From Chlorogloeopsis sp. ULAP01 (lineage in GTDB: Bacteria; Cyanobacteriota; Cyanobacteriia; Cyanobacteriales; Nostocaceae): DNA of 64,000 bases. Below the pieces are notes generated by a model. The model was not told where the DNA came from. It worked only from the letters and a program-made list of their open reading frames with translations, and did no database searches. Location: the NCBI RefSeq assembly GCF_030381805.1, contig NZ_JAUDRH010000003.1, positions 310,001-374,000 of the forward strand, given 5' to 3'. The translations under genes and the position numbers were made by a program. Position 1 is the stretch's first letter, and every line of letters starts with the position of its first letter. Positions 8,930 through 18,271 of the stretch are shown one piece after another.

Positions 8930-9808
8930 TTAAAGCAGTAATTTTTTAATCGCCACTGCTACCCCGTTTTCTTCAACATTAGGTGCAATCCAATTGGCGA
9001 TCGCTTGTACCTGTGGTGGCGCATTGCCCATTGCAATACCTATGCCAGCGTAATTGAGCATTTCCACATCATTAAAATTATCACCAATAGTCATAACATT
9101 GTGAGATTGTAGCCCCAGTTGTTCTTCAGCTAAGTAGCGGACTGCTGCTCCTTTGTTAGCGAAAGGGTTAGTTGCTTCAAAGAATGTAGCAACAGATTTG
9201 GTGAGATACAGTTCAGCAGGGGTATATTGACTAGCCAAAGAGCCTAGTAAGTTGTCAATAATATCTGTGTCATCACATAAAGCCAAAATTTTTGTAGGTT
9301 CGTTGCTCAAGACTTGGCGTAAGTCACCTACGGAAATGGGGATAATACCAGAACGTTCTGCATAAATTTGAGTTTCTGGTGTGACTTCTCGGACGTAGAG
9401 TTGATCATTGATATAAAAGTGAACAGACAACAGCGATCGTAGTTCTGGTTGTTCAAAATAATCCAATAGCTGCTCGGCAATTTCCCTAGAAACAGGTAAA
9501 TGTCGATGCATTGTTTGAGAGACTGGGTCTTGAATCCACGCTCCTTGATAGGCTATTAAAGGCAAAATAGAGTTAATTTCTTGATGGAAACGCAAGGCAG
9601 AGCGATACATTCTGCCTGTCGCGATGGCTACTTTAACTCCTTGGGCTTGCACCGCACTAATTGCTTGCTTGACGGGTTCGGTGATGGTGTTCGATTGCCC
9701 AGCAATAGTTCCATCTATATCTAAAACAAGTAATTTAATGTCTGTAGATTGTGCAGCAATATCTGCAATACCAACTGATTCTAAGTGAGGGGCAGATGCT
9801 TTCTGCAT
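8930..9808 (-). CDS. Cof-type HAD-superfamily phosphatase
   Basis: Haloacid dehalogenase hydrolase of the Cof/YidA type, 292 residues, the usual length. All four HAD motifs are visible: the nucleophile motif DIDGT (near residue 30), the threonine motif ATGR (near residue 63), the lysine in NKGAAVRYLAE (near residue 217), and GDNFND (near residue 241) for metal binding. The insert between motifs II and III is a C2-type cap that selects substrate. Family members dephosphorylate sugar phosphates, nucleotides or FMN; the substrate here cannot be read from sequence. The gene is a single unit with a strong terminator. The start is an ATG at 9808. Confidence 0.9.
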   Translation of the reverse strand: MQKASAPHLESVGIADIAAQSTDIKLLVLDIDGTIAGQSNTITEPVKQAISAVQAQGVKVAIATGRMYRSALRFHQEINSILPLIAYQGAWIQDPVSQTMHRHLPVSREIAEQLLDYFEQPELRSLLSVHFYINDQLYVREVTPETQIYAERSGIIPISVGDLRQVLSNEPTKILALCDDTDIIDNLLGSLASQYTPAELYLTKSVATFFEATNPFANKGAAVRYLAEEQLGLQSHNVMTIGDNFNDVEMLNYAGIGIAMGNAPPQVQAIANWIAPNVEENGVAVAIKKLLL

Positions 9809-9990
9809 AAATTTAGTTGTTAGTACTATAAAGTTCCAGCTAAGAGGTTATCAGGTTAGACAAGAAAATAGGAGTAGAGTCTGGTGAATTAACCTCATGA
9901 GAAAATAGCGAACAGGTTAGATCAGCCCCGTCTTGTAAGCGTAGATCGGTGAGCAGTGCGTCGGGTAGCTGCCAAAGGTAGCAACTGCTT

Positions 9991-10040
9991 ACTCCCACTC
10001 TACGAGAAGGGCTACGCCCAACGAAGAACTCGTAGAGTAC
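9991..10040. repeat. Direct repeat copy 1 (CTACGAGAAGGGCTACGCCC type)
   Basis: This roughly 50-base unit is repeated almost exactly at 10077-10126. It contains the inverted half-sites GGGCTACGCCC and the pair ACTCGTAGAGT, so it can fold. Differences between the copies are about four single bases. Confidence 0.8.
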
Positions 10041-10076
10041 CCGAAGAGTTCCCCGTAAGAGTCTACGAACTCCCGT

Positions 10077-10126
10077 ACTCCCACTCTACGAGAAGGGCTA
10101 CGCCCAACGGAGAACCCGTAGGGTAG
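10077..10126. repeat. Direct repeat copy 2
   Basis: Second copy of the unit at 9991-10040, in the same orientation, separated from it by 36 bases that carry a related GAGTTCCCCGTAAGAGTC palindrome. The shared core CTCTACGAGAAG also recurs near 16320 and 30250. Confidence 0.8.
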
Positions 10127-10497
10127 CTGAAGGAAGATTTTGGGAGAAGCTCTTTAACAGAGAGTAGGGTAGCGTTACAAGGAACAGAGAAGAGAAATTT
10201 TTATACTTTATTGTGAATTTTAAGTTCTTGGGTATCTAACTAAAAAAGATGACTTATATTTTGTCGTAGTTATTACTCTTGACAAATTAATGATAATTAT
10301 AAACTAGAAAATTAACGTATAAATATTTTTTACTAAATCCAAGTAATTACTGAACAACTACATAAATATTAAAGAGTCCACCAAAACGGATTTTGAATAT
10401 AGACAATTCTCCAAAAACTAAGATATCAATTAAATTAATTAAGCCTCATTGCTTAATCAAGTTTTCAGATTTTTAGTACAGATAAGAAAGCAATTAT

Positions 10498-11331
10498 ATG
10501 TTGAAAAAAACTTTGACAGGATTAATTTTTGCAACTACTGCTTTAACTGGATTTTTGTTTCAAGTAAACTCTGCATCTGCTGCTGGTTTTACATGGGATA
10601 ATTCATGGCAGCAACCAACAATACAAGGCAAACAAGTCACTGGTTTTAATGACACTCCTTTCCAGCAATATGTGCAAGCAGAAAGAGTTGCCCTGCCAAA
10701 TAGCGGACAATTTCAATTAGATCCTAGTAAGTTATTCATGAAATACAGTCATGATGTTAATGTTTATTTCATTAACGAAGGTGCTGGTTATAGAAACCAA
10801 TTAGCTTATCAAGCAACGGGGAATACAAACAAATCTGGGCTAGTATTTAATGACATTGCTTGTAGTGGCTCTGGGTGTGTGGGTAACTGGGGTGGTGATA
10901 CATTAAAGCTTGGCGATGGAGTCAATCTTGGCAATGTTGCAGGAGGCACTCTATTGGATTTTTGGTTAAGAGCTGATGGATTAAATCGTGGTAACTCTGC
11001 CAATATTTTTGGGACTAAAACTTCCTCAAATGCAGATGGATTGCAGCACGTGGTTGCCTATGCTGTCGGTAATTACATTTTGATGGGTTTTGAGGATCTG
11101 TATGGCGCTTTGGGTGCTACAGGAAAAGATCCGAAGACTGGCAGAACAAATGAAGCTTCTGATCGTGACTTTAATGATGTTATTGTCGTTCTTGATATTG
11201 GTGCCGATAACGTTAAAGCATTAACATCTGTTCCTGAACCGACAGTCACTTTATCAGTGTTGGGTGTGGGAGCATTAGGTATGCTAAAACTACGTCGTCG
11301 TCGTCAAAATCAAGTAGAAAAATCATCGTAA
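10498..11331 (+). CDS. Exported PEP-CTERM protein with DUF4114 domain
   Basis: Secreted protein of 277 residues. It has a signal peptide (LTGLIFATTALTGFLF, cleavage after ASA near residue 29). The C-terminus has a PEP-CTERM sorting signal: VPEPTVTLSVLGVGALGML, then an arginine-rich tail RRRR. Such proteins are recognised by an exosortase and anchored or released at the outer surface. The central part has the DUF4114 signature: NVYFINEGAGYRNQLAY, GGTLLDFWL, MGFEDLYG and the acidic SDRDFNDVIVVLDI at about residues 222-238, which may bind calcium. The function of DUF4114 is unknown; surface or matrix roles are guesses. It stands 48 bases before polA on the same strand, but the two have nothing in common. 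Confidence 0.88.
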   Translation: MLKKTLTGLIFATTALTGFLFQVNSASAAGFTWDNSWQQPTIQGKQVTGFNDTPFQQYVQAERVALPNSGQFQLDPSKLFMKYSHDVNVYFINEGAGYRNQLAYQATGNTNKSGLVFNDIACSGSGCVGNWGGDTLKLGDGVNLGNVAGGTLLDFWLRADGLNRGNSANIFGTKTSSNADGLQHVVAYAVGNYILMGFEDLYGALGATGKDPKTGRTNEASDRDFNDVIVVLDIGADNVKALTSVPEPTVTLSVLGVGALGMLKLRRRRQNQVEKSS

Positions 11332-11379
11332 CCTCAAATTAACTCTGACACGACGGAAGCAGCTGGTTACAATAAGGCT

Positions 11380-14343
11380 ATGTCCCAAACAACACCTCCA
11401 AACCACTTGGCTTCCGCTTTTTCCAACCCAACACGCCCCACGTTCATCCTGATTGATGGACACTCTCTAGCGTTTCGTTCTTACTACGCTTTTGCTAAAG
11501 GAAGAGACGGCGGGCTGAGAACTAAGACGGGGATTCCTACTAGTGTATGTTACGGCTTTCTGAAATCTCTTTTGGAGGTAATGGCAAACCAACAGCCACA
11601 AGCAATAGCAGTGGCGTTTGATTTGGGTTTGCCTACCTTTCGCCACGAAGCTGACGATACCTATAAAGCCGATCGCCCTGGCACGCCAGAAGACTTTATT
11701 CCTGATTTAAAAAATCTCCACGAGTTGTTGGATGGGCTGAATCTGAAAATTCTGACAGCTCCTGGCTATGAAGCAGATGATATATTGGGGACTTTAGCAC
11801 AAAAAGCTACTGTTGCTGGTTATAAGGTTAAGATTCTGACAGGTGATCGCGACTTATTTCAACTTATCGATTCTGAGAAAGAAATTAGTGTTCTGTATTT
11901 TAGTCCGGAAGCTCTGAAGCGTTCCACAACTACAAATGGTATTACTGAGTTTGGACGAGAGCAAGTACAAGAAAAACTCGGCGTTTTACCTTCACAAATT
12001 GTCGATTTTAAAGCCCTTTGTGGTGATAAGTCAGATAATATTCCCGGTGTGAAGGGGATAGGCGAAAAAACTGCTGTACAGCTACTTAATACCTATGGTT
12101 CTCTAGAGAAAATATATGCTTCTTTACCTGAAATTAAAGGTGCAATTAAGCAAAAATTAGAAGTCGGTAAACAAGATGCCGAAAAGTCAAAGTATTTGGC
12201 GGCAATTGTACTTGATGTTCCTCTAGAAGTGAATTTAGAAGAGTGTCGATTAAAAGGGTTTGATAGCAGTGTTTTAGCACCTATTTTAGAAAAGCTAGAA
12301 TTTAAGATTTTTTTAGGTAAGATTAACGAACTACAACAAAAATTTGGTGGCACTGTTGCACAAATATTTTCTCCCACAACAGAAGAGATAACCGAGATTC
12401 AAGAAGAAAATCAAGATAATGATTTGTGGTTTTTTAGTGCTGGTGATACAGCATTAGCTCAACAACAACCACAATCTAGTGCCGCTATCAAACCACGTAT
12501 TATTGATACAAAAGCCAAATTAACTGAATTAATAAATCAATTACAGCAATTTACTAACCCTAATGTACCTGTTGCTTGGGATACTGAAACTAGCGATTTA
12601 GAACCACGGGATGCTGAGTTAGTAGGGATTGGCTGCTGTTGGGGAACCCAGCCAGATGAAGTAGCTTACATTCCTATAGGGCATAAGACTGGCGAAAATC
12701 TAGCTCAAGATATTGTGCTACAAGCACTACGTTCAATTCTCGAAAATGCTAATTATCCCAAAGCTTTGCAAAATGCCAAGTTTGACCGCTTGATTCTGCA
12801 CTGTCAAGGAATTAACTTAGCAAGGGTAGTATTTGATCCCATGCTTGCAAGTTATCTTCTTAATCCTGATGGTAGCCACAATTTGAGTGATTTAGCTCAA
12901 AAATATTTGGGATTGACAGCAAAAAGCTATGTAGATTTAGTACCTAAAAATAAAACAATCGCTGACATAGATATTCCAACTGTTGCTGACTACTGCGGTA
13001 TGGATGTTTATGCGACATTTCAATTAGTGCCGAAATTACGTGCAGAACTAGAGAAAGTTCCAGCTTTACATAAGTTATTAGTGGAAGTAGAACAACCACT
13101 AGAGCCTGTTTTGGCGGATATGGAATATCAGGGAATCCGCATCAATACAGAGTATTTGCAAGAACTTTCGCAGCAGATAGAAAGAGATTTAGCGAAGTTA
13201 GAACAGCAAGCTTATGATATTGCAGCAGAAAAATTCAATTTGGGTTCTCCTAAACAATTGAGTCAGATATTGTTTGAGAAATTAAAGCTAAGTACCAAAC
13301 ATTCTCGAAAAATACAAACGGGATATTCTACCGACGCAGCTACACTGGAAAAATTAAGAGAAGTTGATACAACTGGTATTATTGATGCCATTATTGAGTA
13401 TCGCACTTTGGCTAAATTGAAGTCTACTTATGTTGATGCATTGCCATCATTGGTGCGTCCTGATACTCAGCGAGTACATACAGATTTTAATCAAACAACT
13501 ACATCGACTGGCAGATTATCTTCTTCTAATCCTAATTTACAAAATATCCCGATTCGTACTGCTTTTAGTCGTCAAATTCGTAAGGCATTTATCCCAGAGC
13601 CAGGGTGGTTGATGGTGGCTGCTGATTATTCGCAAATTGAATTAAGAATACTGGCACATTTGAGTCAAGAACCAGTATTAATCGAGGCTTATCAAAAGAA
13701 TGAAGATATTCACACAGTAACGGCACGACTGATGTTTGAAAAAGAAGATATAACTTCAGAAGAACGCCGGATAGCAAAAACTATTAACTTTGGTGTGATT
13801 TATGGCATGGGTTCATTAAAATTTTCGCGTTCTACTGGTGTGGATAAAGCACTGGCTAACGAATTTATTCAGCGATTTAGTAAACGTTATTCTCAGATTT
13901 TTGAATATTTAGAAGGATTGAAAAAACAAGCGATCGCTCAAGGTTATGTAGAAACAATTCTCGGACGTCGGCGTTATTTTGAGTTTACCAGTAATAGCCT
14001 GCGTAATTTAAAAGGCAGTAAACCAGAAGATATTGATTTGAGTAAATTAAAGAATTTAGGTGCCTACGATGCGGGTTTATTGCGCTCTGCTGCCAATGCC
14101 CCAATTCAAGGCTCTAGCGCCGATATTATTAAAATTGCTATGATCAGGCTGCATGAAATTCTGCAAAATTATCAGGCGCGGTTATTGTTACAAGTTCATG
14201 ATGAATTGGTGTTTGAAGTTCCTCCTGATGAGTGGGAAGAATTACAACCACAAATCAAGTCGGTGATGGAAAATGCTGTACAGTTGCGCGTACCTTTAGT
14301 AGTAGATGTGCGCGCAGGTGAAAACTGGATGGAGACGAAATAA
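11380..14343 (+). CDS. polA: DNA polymerase I
   Basis: Full-length family A polymerase of 987 residues, used for Okazaki fragment maturation and repair. Three domains are present. The 5'-3' exonuclease (about 20-300) has LIDGHSLAFRSYYAF and the GDKSDNIPGVKGIGEKTA helix-hairpin-helix. The 3'-5' exonuclease (about 380-570) keeps its acidic residues: DTET at about 401, NAKFD at about 465, and YCGMD at about 543, so proofreading should be active. The polymerase (about 600-987) shows motif A DYSQIELRILAHLSQEP, motif B RRIAKTINFGVIYGMG and motif C QVHDELVFEV. The start is an ATG at 11380 with a hydrophilic N-terminal tail of about 20 residues. The 3' end faces the kinase gene at 14352 with only eight bases between stop codons. 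Confidence 0.98.
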   Translation: MSQTTPPNHLASAFSNPTRPTFILIDGHSLAFRSYYAFAKGRDGGLRTKTGIPTSVCYGFLKSLLEVMANQQPQAIAVAFDLGLPTFRHEADDTYKADRPGTPEDFIPDLKNLHELLDGLNLKILTAPGYEADDILGTLAQKATVAGYKVKILTGDRDLFQLIDSEKEISVLYFSPEALKRSTTTNGITEFGREQVQEKLGVLPSQIVDFKALCGDKSDNIPGVKGIGEKTAVQLLNTYGSLEKIYASLPEIKGAIKQKLEVGKQDAEKSKYLAAIVLDVPLEVNLEECRLKGFDSSVLAPILEKLEFKIFLGKINELQQKFGGTVAQIFSPTTEEITEIQEENQDNDLWFFSAGDTALAQQQPQSSAAIKPRIIDTKAKLTELINQLQQFTNPNVPVAWDTETSDLEPRDAELVGIGCCWGTQPDEVAYIPIGHKTGENLAQDIVLQALRSILENANYPKALQNAKFDRLILHCQGINLARVVFDPMLASYLLNPDGSHNLSDLAQKYLGLTAKSYVDLVPKNKTIADIDIPTVADYCGMDVYATFQLVPKLRAELEKVPALHKLLVEVEQPLEPVLADMEYQGIRINTEYLQELSQQIERDLAKLEQQAYDIAAEKFNLGSPKQLSQILFEKLKLSTKHSRKIQTGYSTDAATLEKLREVDTTGIIDAIIEYRTLAKLKSTYVDALPSLVRPDTQRVHTDFNQTTTSTGRLSSSNPNLQNIPIRTAFSRQIRKAFIPEPGWLMVAADYSQIELRILAHLSQEPVLIEAYQKNEDIHTVTARLMFEKEDITSEERRIAKTINFGVIYGMGSLKFSRSTGVDKALANEFIQRFSKRYSQIFEYLEGLKKQAIAQGYVETILGRRRYFEFTSNSLRNLKGSKPEDIDLSKLKNLGAYDAGLLRSAANAPIQGSSADIIKIAMIRLHEILQNYQARLLLQVHDELVFEVPPDEWEELQPQIKSVMENAVQLRVPLVVDVRAGENWMETK

Positions 14344-14351
14344 TCGGCAAG

Positions 14352-16124
14352 TTATAAACGTGTTTGTAGTTGAGTATTTACCTCTTGCAATTCGCTTTCA
14401 GGATCGAAAGATTGTAGATTTGTGTTTGTACGACTGCGATTAACTACCTCCTTAATTTTATCGGTGCTAAGTATTTTTGATTGAGCTAGCTTTTGAGCTT
14501 CAGCTTGGAGGTGTTGCTTGTGAGTATACTCAATTAACTTAAGTTGAGCGGTTGCATACACCGACGTATTTTTGGGAATTTGTTGAAGATATTTGATCGC
14601 AGCTTCAAATTTGCTTACTGCTGCTTGACGATATGCTTGTTGTAGTAAGAAAACTGCCCTCACTTGTTGTTTTTGGTTATACTCAGCTAACTTCTGTTGT
14701 ACTAAGGTGTTAGCAGAGGATTCTTGAGGAACTTGGCGTAAGTAAGTTAAAGCGGTATTAAAATCTTTGACTGATGCTTTTTGGTAAGCTTTTGTTAATA
14801 ATTTATGGGTTTGTGCCTCGATTTTAACTTTTGCTTGATCAACTATTTTGTCTGTTTTTGTTTGCCAATACAAATTATCAGGAACTTGAGATGCCGCATT
14901 CAGTGCATCTACCCATCTTCCTTCATGCAAAGCTTTTTCAGCTGTTAAATAATTTTCAGCAGCCGTTTGCCACTGGTTTTGCCATTTTTCGATGGTGGCT
15001 TGAGCCTCTGGATAGACATTACTGCTTGAAGGAATCTTTTTCGCTAGAGCGATCGCTTCCTCTAAATCTCCTGCTTGATATGCTTTTGTTGCTTCATATA
15101 AAGTATCTGTTTCTGAGTGAACAGGAGAATTATTGACTAAAGCATATACCCCAAAACCCATAGCCAACGAATTTACGACTAATCCAACTTTCATACCCGT
15201 TAGTAGAGATGATTTGGAGGATTTACAATTTTTATCATTTTCGGTTTTGGCTGGGTTCGGCAATACAGTACTCTGCCCATTACCTGTTGATATTTGTTTG
15301 AGTGCTTGTAGTACTTCAGTTGTTGATTGAAAACGAGCTTGGTAATTGTGGCGGATCATTTGACTGAGGATGGCAGCGAGGCGATCGCTAACTGAAATCT
15401 GCTCAGAACGCCAAATCATTTCGTTGCTACGAGGATCTGTTTTTAATTGCAATGGAGAAAGCCCCGTCAAAGCTTGGATTGCAATCATACCCAAAGCATA
15501 AATATCACTGTTAGGTTGTGTTTGACCAATAAATTGTTCTGGCGGAATATACCCTAATGAGGTAACGGGAAATTTATCAATAGGCAATACTGCATCTGAG
15601 CCACAATCAATCGTCTGGATAGAACCAAAGTCGATTAAAACTAACTTGCCATCACAAGCACGCCTAATTAAATTATCTGGCTTAATGTCGCAGTGAATAA
15701 CTCCTTGAGAATGAACGAATTGCAGAATACCTAGCACATCTTGTAATAATTCAATAACTTCACTTTCACTCCAGGAATAACCCAGACGTTGGTGAATTGG
15801 TAATTCTGCCGTTAGAGCGTGTCCTTCAATAAACTCTTGTACTAGGTAAAAACGCTGTTTTTCCTGAAAGCAGGTAATCAGTTTGGGAATTTGCTTGTGT
15901 TTTCCCAGATGCTTGAGAGTTTCAGTTTCACTGAGAAAGTATAACCTCTGAGTTTGTAAGTACTCAGGTTGAGAACTCGAAACCTTAAGCTGCTTGATTA
16001 CACATTTATGTTGTTCATGTACGAGATCTATAGCAATGTATGTTTGCCCAAAAACACCTGCATCAAGGGTTTGCACAATTTGGTAACGTCCTTGCAGAAC
16101 TTTACCAATCATGTGATTAGTCAT
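14352..16124 (-). CDS. Serine/threonine protein kinase with membrane segment and TPR-like tail
   Basis: Kinase of 590 residues. The catalytic domain spans about residues 10-280: VIKQLKV lysine, IHCDIKPDN catalytic loop, LIDFGSIQT metal loop, YIPPEQFIG. Two oddities are visible. The HRD arginine is cysteine (HCD), and the glycine loop reads LDAGVFGQTY with the first glycine replaced. HCD kinases can be active but are not controlled by the usual activation-loop phosphate pocket. One membrane helix lies at about 305-328 (MKVGLVVNSLAMGFGVYALV). The outside or C-terminal part has at least four degenerate repeats of about 50 residues (AYQAGDLEEAIALAKKIP; AYQKASVKDFNTALTYLRQVP; AYRQAAVSKFEAAIKYLQQIP), typical of TPR-like scaffolds. 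The target is unknown. Confidence 0.87.
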   Translation of the reverse strand: MTNHMIGKVLQGRYQIVQTLDAGVFGQTYIAIDLVHEQHKCVIKQLKVSSSQPEYLQTQRLYFLSETETLKHLGKHKQIPKLITCFQEKQRFYLVQEFIEGHALTAELPIHQRLGYSWSESEVIELLQDVLGILQFVHSQGVIHCDIKPDNLIRRACDGKLVLIDFGSIQTIDCGSDAVLPIDKFPVTSLGYIPPEQFIGQTQPNSDIYALGMIAIQALTGLSPLQLKTDPRSNEMIWRSEQISVSDRLAAILSQMIRHNYQARFQSTTEVLQALKQISTGNGQSTVLPNPAKTENDKNCKSSKSSLLTGMKVGLVVNSLAMGFGVYALVNNSPVHSETDTLYEATKAYQAGDLEEAIALAKKIPSSSNVYPEAQATIEKWQNQWQTAAENYLTAEKALHEGRWVDALNAASQVPDNLYWQTKTDKIVDQAKVKIEAQTHKLLTKAYQKASVKDFNTALTYLRQVPQESSANTLVQQKLAEYNQKQQVRAVFLLQQAYRQAAVSKFEAAIKYLQQIPKNTSVYATAQLKLIEYTHKQHLQAEAQKLAQSKILSTDKIKEVVNRSRTNTNLQSFDPESELQEVNTQLQTRL

Positions 16125-16259
16125 AATCGCTGCTTAATTGCATACTTGTTATTTATTTTTTCGGATAATATCTGCTACTTCCGGAATTGTTATGTAACAA
16201 GTAGTAGAAAGCACTTGATTGCTTAGTTGATATTGACAAAGCCTTTATTGTACCTTAAT

Positions 16260-16560
16260 AGTTAGAAGTTTGAAGCTACACTTAGACGCCCTCTGGCGGC
16301 TACTTTCGTTTATCCACTACTCTACGAGAAGGCGCTCTGCATCGACGTGTCTACCGTAGTGTATAAAGCCTGCCTATACGGGCTATGCAAAAAAATGTTG
16401 AACTAGTTGATTTCGTATCAAATCAAGTCCGGCTAATCACTTACGATTAAAATCTCTCTGCGTCTCTCCTTCTGGGTGTCCCCCTTAGGGTACTTACGGG
16501 AACACTAAGGGCGTACGGAAGTGATACCTCTGGCACGTCTTTTGGACGCTAATAATAAGT
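16260..16560. repeat. Block of palindromic repeats
   Basis: Most of this 570-base gap between minus-strand genes is filled with short inverted repeats: GCCCTCTGGCGGC, CTACGAGAAGGCGC, GTGTCCCCCTTAGGG with CCTTAGTG-like partner, and GGCACGTCTTTTGGACG. No gene is supported. The CTCTACGAGAAGG core also occurs near 10000, 10080 and 30250. Confidence 0.55.
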
Positions 16561-16594
16561 CTTTGAATGGACATGATATCACCTTTGTCTACCA

Positions 16595-16637
16595 AAAAAA
16601 TAAAAGGGTTCTCTTTTGTTTACTGAGAACCCCTTTG
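16595..16637 (-). terminator. Terminator of the PEP-CTERM gene
   Basis: Stem GGGTTCTC (16606-16613) and GAGAACCC (16625-16632) with flanking A/T pairs and an 11-base loop. Minus-strand reading ends in TTTTATTTTTTT. It sits about 60 bases beyond the stop codon of the gene starting at 16696. Confidence 0.88.
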
Positions 16638-16695
16638 TAGATATCGGCATCTAACAACGTGAGTTCAATGCTGACATATTTGAAAACTATCTTGT

Positions 16696-17307
16696 TTAGG
16701 AAGCTTTTTGCTGCTTACGCTTCATCCACAACCCCATAGCACCAGCAACTGCTGTACCGGCAATAGTAAAGGGTTCAGGTACAGGCTCACTTTTACCAGA
16801 GACAATAGCAATACTTCCAAAAGAACCGTCAAATGGGTTGTAATCTTGGAACCCACCCTGGATCTTACCCTCTCCTTTAAATCCTGGTGGAAAGATTACA
16901 GAAAGAACTGAGAATGATGGAGGAGGAGTAAAATCGGCTTCTGTAAAGCGAAGTGCATTTGTTTGTACGAAAGCGGAGTTGTTAGGAATCGATTTGGAGA
17001 ATTTTTTCACAAAATTATTAGAAGAGTCAAATAAACTCACTTCCCAGTTCTGCAAAAACACTCCGGGGCCATTATCTGGTAGTTTATCCGTATCTACTTC
17101 ATAAGTTCCTTTAAAAGAACCACCTCCCAAGAGCGTAGGTAATCCAACTGAACCTGTGACAGCTTCGGGAGCAAACTGCCCAGAGATGTTGAATGCTGTG
17201 ATGCTTGCAGCATTTGCGGGGGCAGTTCCCACAGCACTAAGCATAGTAGCGCCAAGGGCTGCGGTGGCAGCGAGCTGAGATAACTTTTTTGATGTTGCGT
17301 TAAGCAT
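16696..17307 (-). CDS. Exported PEP-CTERM protein, function unknown
   Basis: Secreted protein of about 203 residues. The signal peptide (LSQLAATAALGATMLSAVG, cleavage after ANA near residue 34) begins a few residues after the ATG at 17307. An ATG at 17425-17427 in the same frame would place 40 extra residues in front of the signal, so I reject it. The mature part is beta-rich, with SGQFAPEAVTGSVGLPTLLG, GGSFKGTYEVDTDKLP, and an aromatic acidic patch. The C-terminus is a PEP-CTERM anchor: PVPEPFTIAGTAVAGAMGLW then MKRKQQK. The pattern GSFKGTYEVDTD is common in PEP-CTERM proteins of unknown function in cyanobacteria. A terminator follows. No exosortase gene lies in the window. Confidence 0.82.
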   Translation of the reverse strand: MLNATSKKLSQLAATAALGATMLSAVGTAPANAASITAFNISGQFAPEAVTGSVGLPTLLGGGSFKGTYEVDTDKLPDNGPGVFLQNWEVSLFDSSNNFVKKFSKSIPNNSAFVQTNALRFTEADFTPPPSFSVLSVIFPPGFKGEGKIQGGFQDYNPFDGSFGSIAIVSGKSEPVPEPFTIAGTAVAGAMGLWMKRKQQKAS

Positions 17308-18088
17308 GAGTTTTGTTTTTCCAACAGTCAAAGACAAAAATCGAGAAGGTTTTTTGCAAAATTTCGTAAAAGCTACATTTGTGTTAGGTACTTTTAGCTG
17401 CTGCTGTAGAGAAACGCTTGATAGCATCTCTACACTGATTAAAATCGACTACAAGCATGAGAAAGATTAGTCGCTTTTAACTACAGTGAGCTTTCCCACT
17501 TCGGACATTAATATCCGGGCAGCTTTTGTATATTTGCAAAAAGTCTAGTGATTGCGACATTTCTGTATAACAGCAATGCTCACGCTCACAAACTTGTATC
17601 AGTTTTTGTGTGAAGTCTGTAAATATTTGGCAGTGATTAGCTATCACTACGCATCTTTAATGTATAGATTCAAGCCTATTTACATAGGTTTTTCCACTTT
17701 ACATCTTTATCTTAATCCCAGAGTACTGAGATTAAGTTCTGTTTTTTACAGCTAATTCACAAGTTTTAATAGTGGCAATATTACTGAAGAATGGCAACAA
17801 TGTTTGTAACTTTTTAATCTAAGTTTTAGATTTAAATATTAAGTATTGTTACAAAAAATCTAGGAAGCCACTAACCCAAGATGCAAGTCTTAATGGCTAA
17901 AATTCAAGGGCGCGATCGCATTGCTCAAATCTTGCACCTCGCCCTAAAGTCAGTTTTAACTGACTGAAATATATATTCAGTAAGCTTTAGCTTACAGTAG
18001 CTGTGCAGTCCAGAAATCTATTTATTGATGGACGAAGAAGTTAGTGCAAGTCTCAAATTATAAAATTTCCATTGCTCAGGAGTTTACT
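17308..18088. other. Intergenic with direct and inverted repeats
   Basis: The first 150 bases should carry the PEP-CTERM promoter. From 17940 to 18000, palindromes occur: AGTCAGTTTTAACTGACT and GTAAGCTTTAGCTTAC. No gene can be supported. Confidence 0.45.
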
Positions 18089-18134
18089 ATGACCACAACA
18101 CGTACTCAGGAAATGGGAGTTGTTACCACTACTA

Positions 18135-18271
18135 AGTAGAACGACTTGAAAAAACCAAACTAAGTGAAGTAATGTAAAAATGTTGGCATCCAGTTCGTAG
18201 TGTGGACTTCAGTCCTTATTGGAGGACTAAAGTCCACACTACAAACCTTTAATTATTTACCTTGTTCTACT
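18135..18271. mobile_element. Small inverted-repeat element (MITE-like) inside the protease pseudogene
   Basis: The 137-base segment is bounded by 8-base inverted ends AGTAGAAC (18135-18142) and GTTCTACT (18264-18271). It carries a long hairpin at its centre and no coding sequence. Removing it would join the two N-terminal pieces of the protease remnant, which is why I read it as an insertion. A clear target-site duplication is not seen. Confidence 0.5.
18197..18242. repeat. Long hairpin: 19-base inverted repeat
   Basis: GTAGTGTGGACTTCAGTCC (18197-18215) is inverted at 18224-18242 with one mismatch and an 8-base loop. Neither strand shows a strong following T run, so a transposable or structural repeat is likelier than a terminator. 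Confidence 0.85.

Larger units (their letters stand above)
9809..10497. other. Intergenic with repeats, leader of PEP-CTERM gene
   Basis: About 690 bases with no supported gene. 9930-10140 consists of palindromic Nostoc-type repeats, including a duplicated unit. 10200-10497 is AT-rich and presumably carries the promoter of the DUF4114 gene. Confidence 0.5.

Noticed and set aside
17308..17427. Extra N-terminal residues of the second PEP-CTERM protein
   Set aside because: They would place 40 residues before a typical signal peptide; the ATG at 17307 starts the signal directly.
17552..17755. Plus-strand 67-codon frame
   Set aside because: No family likeness, no ribosome site, composition like the surrounding AT-rich DNA.
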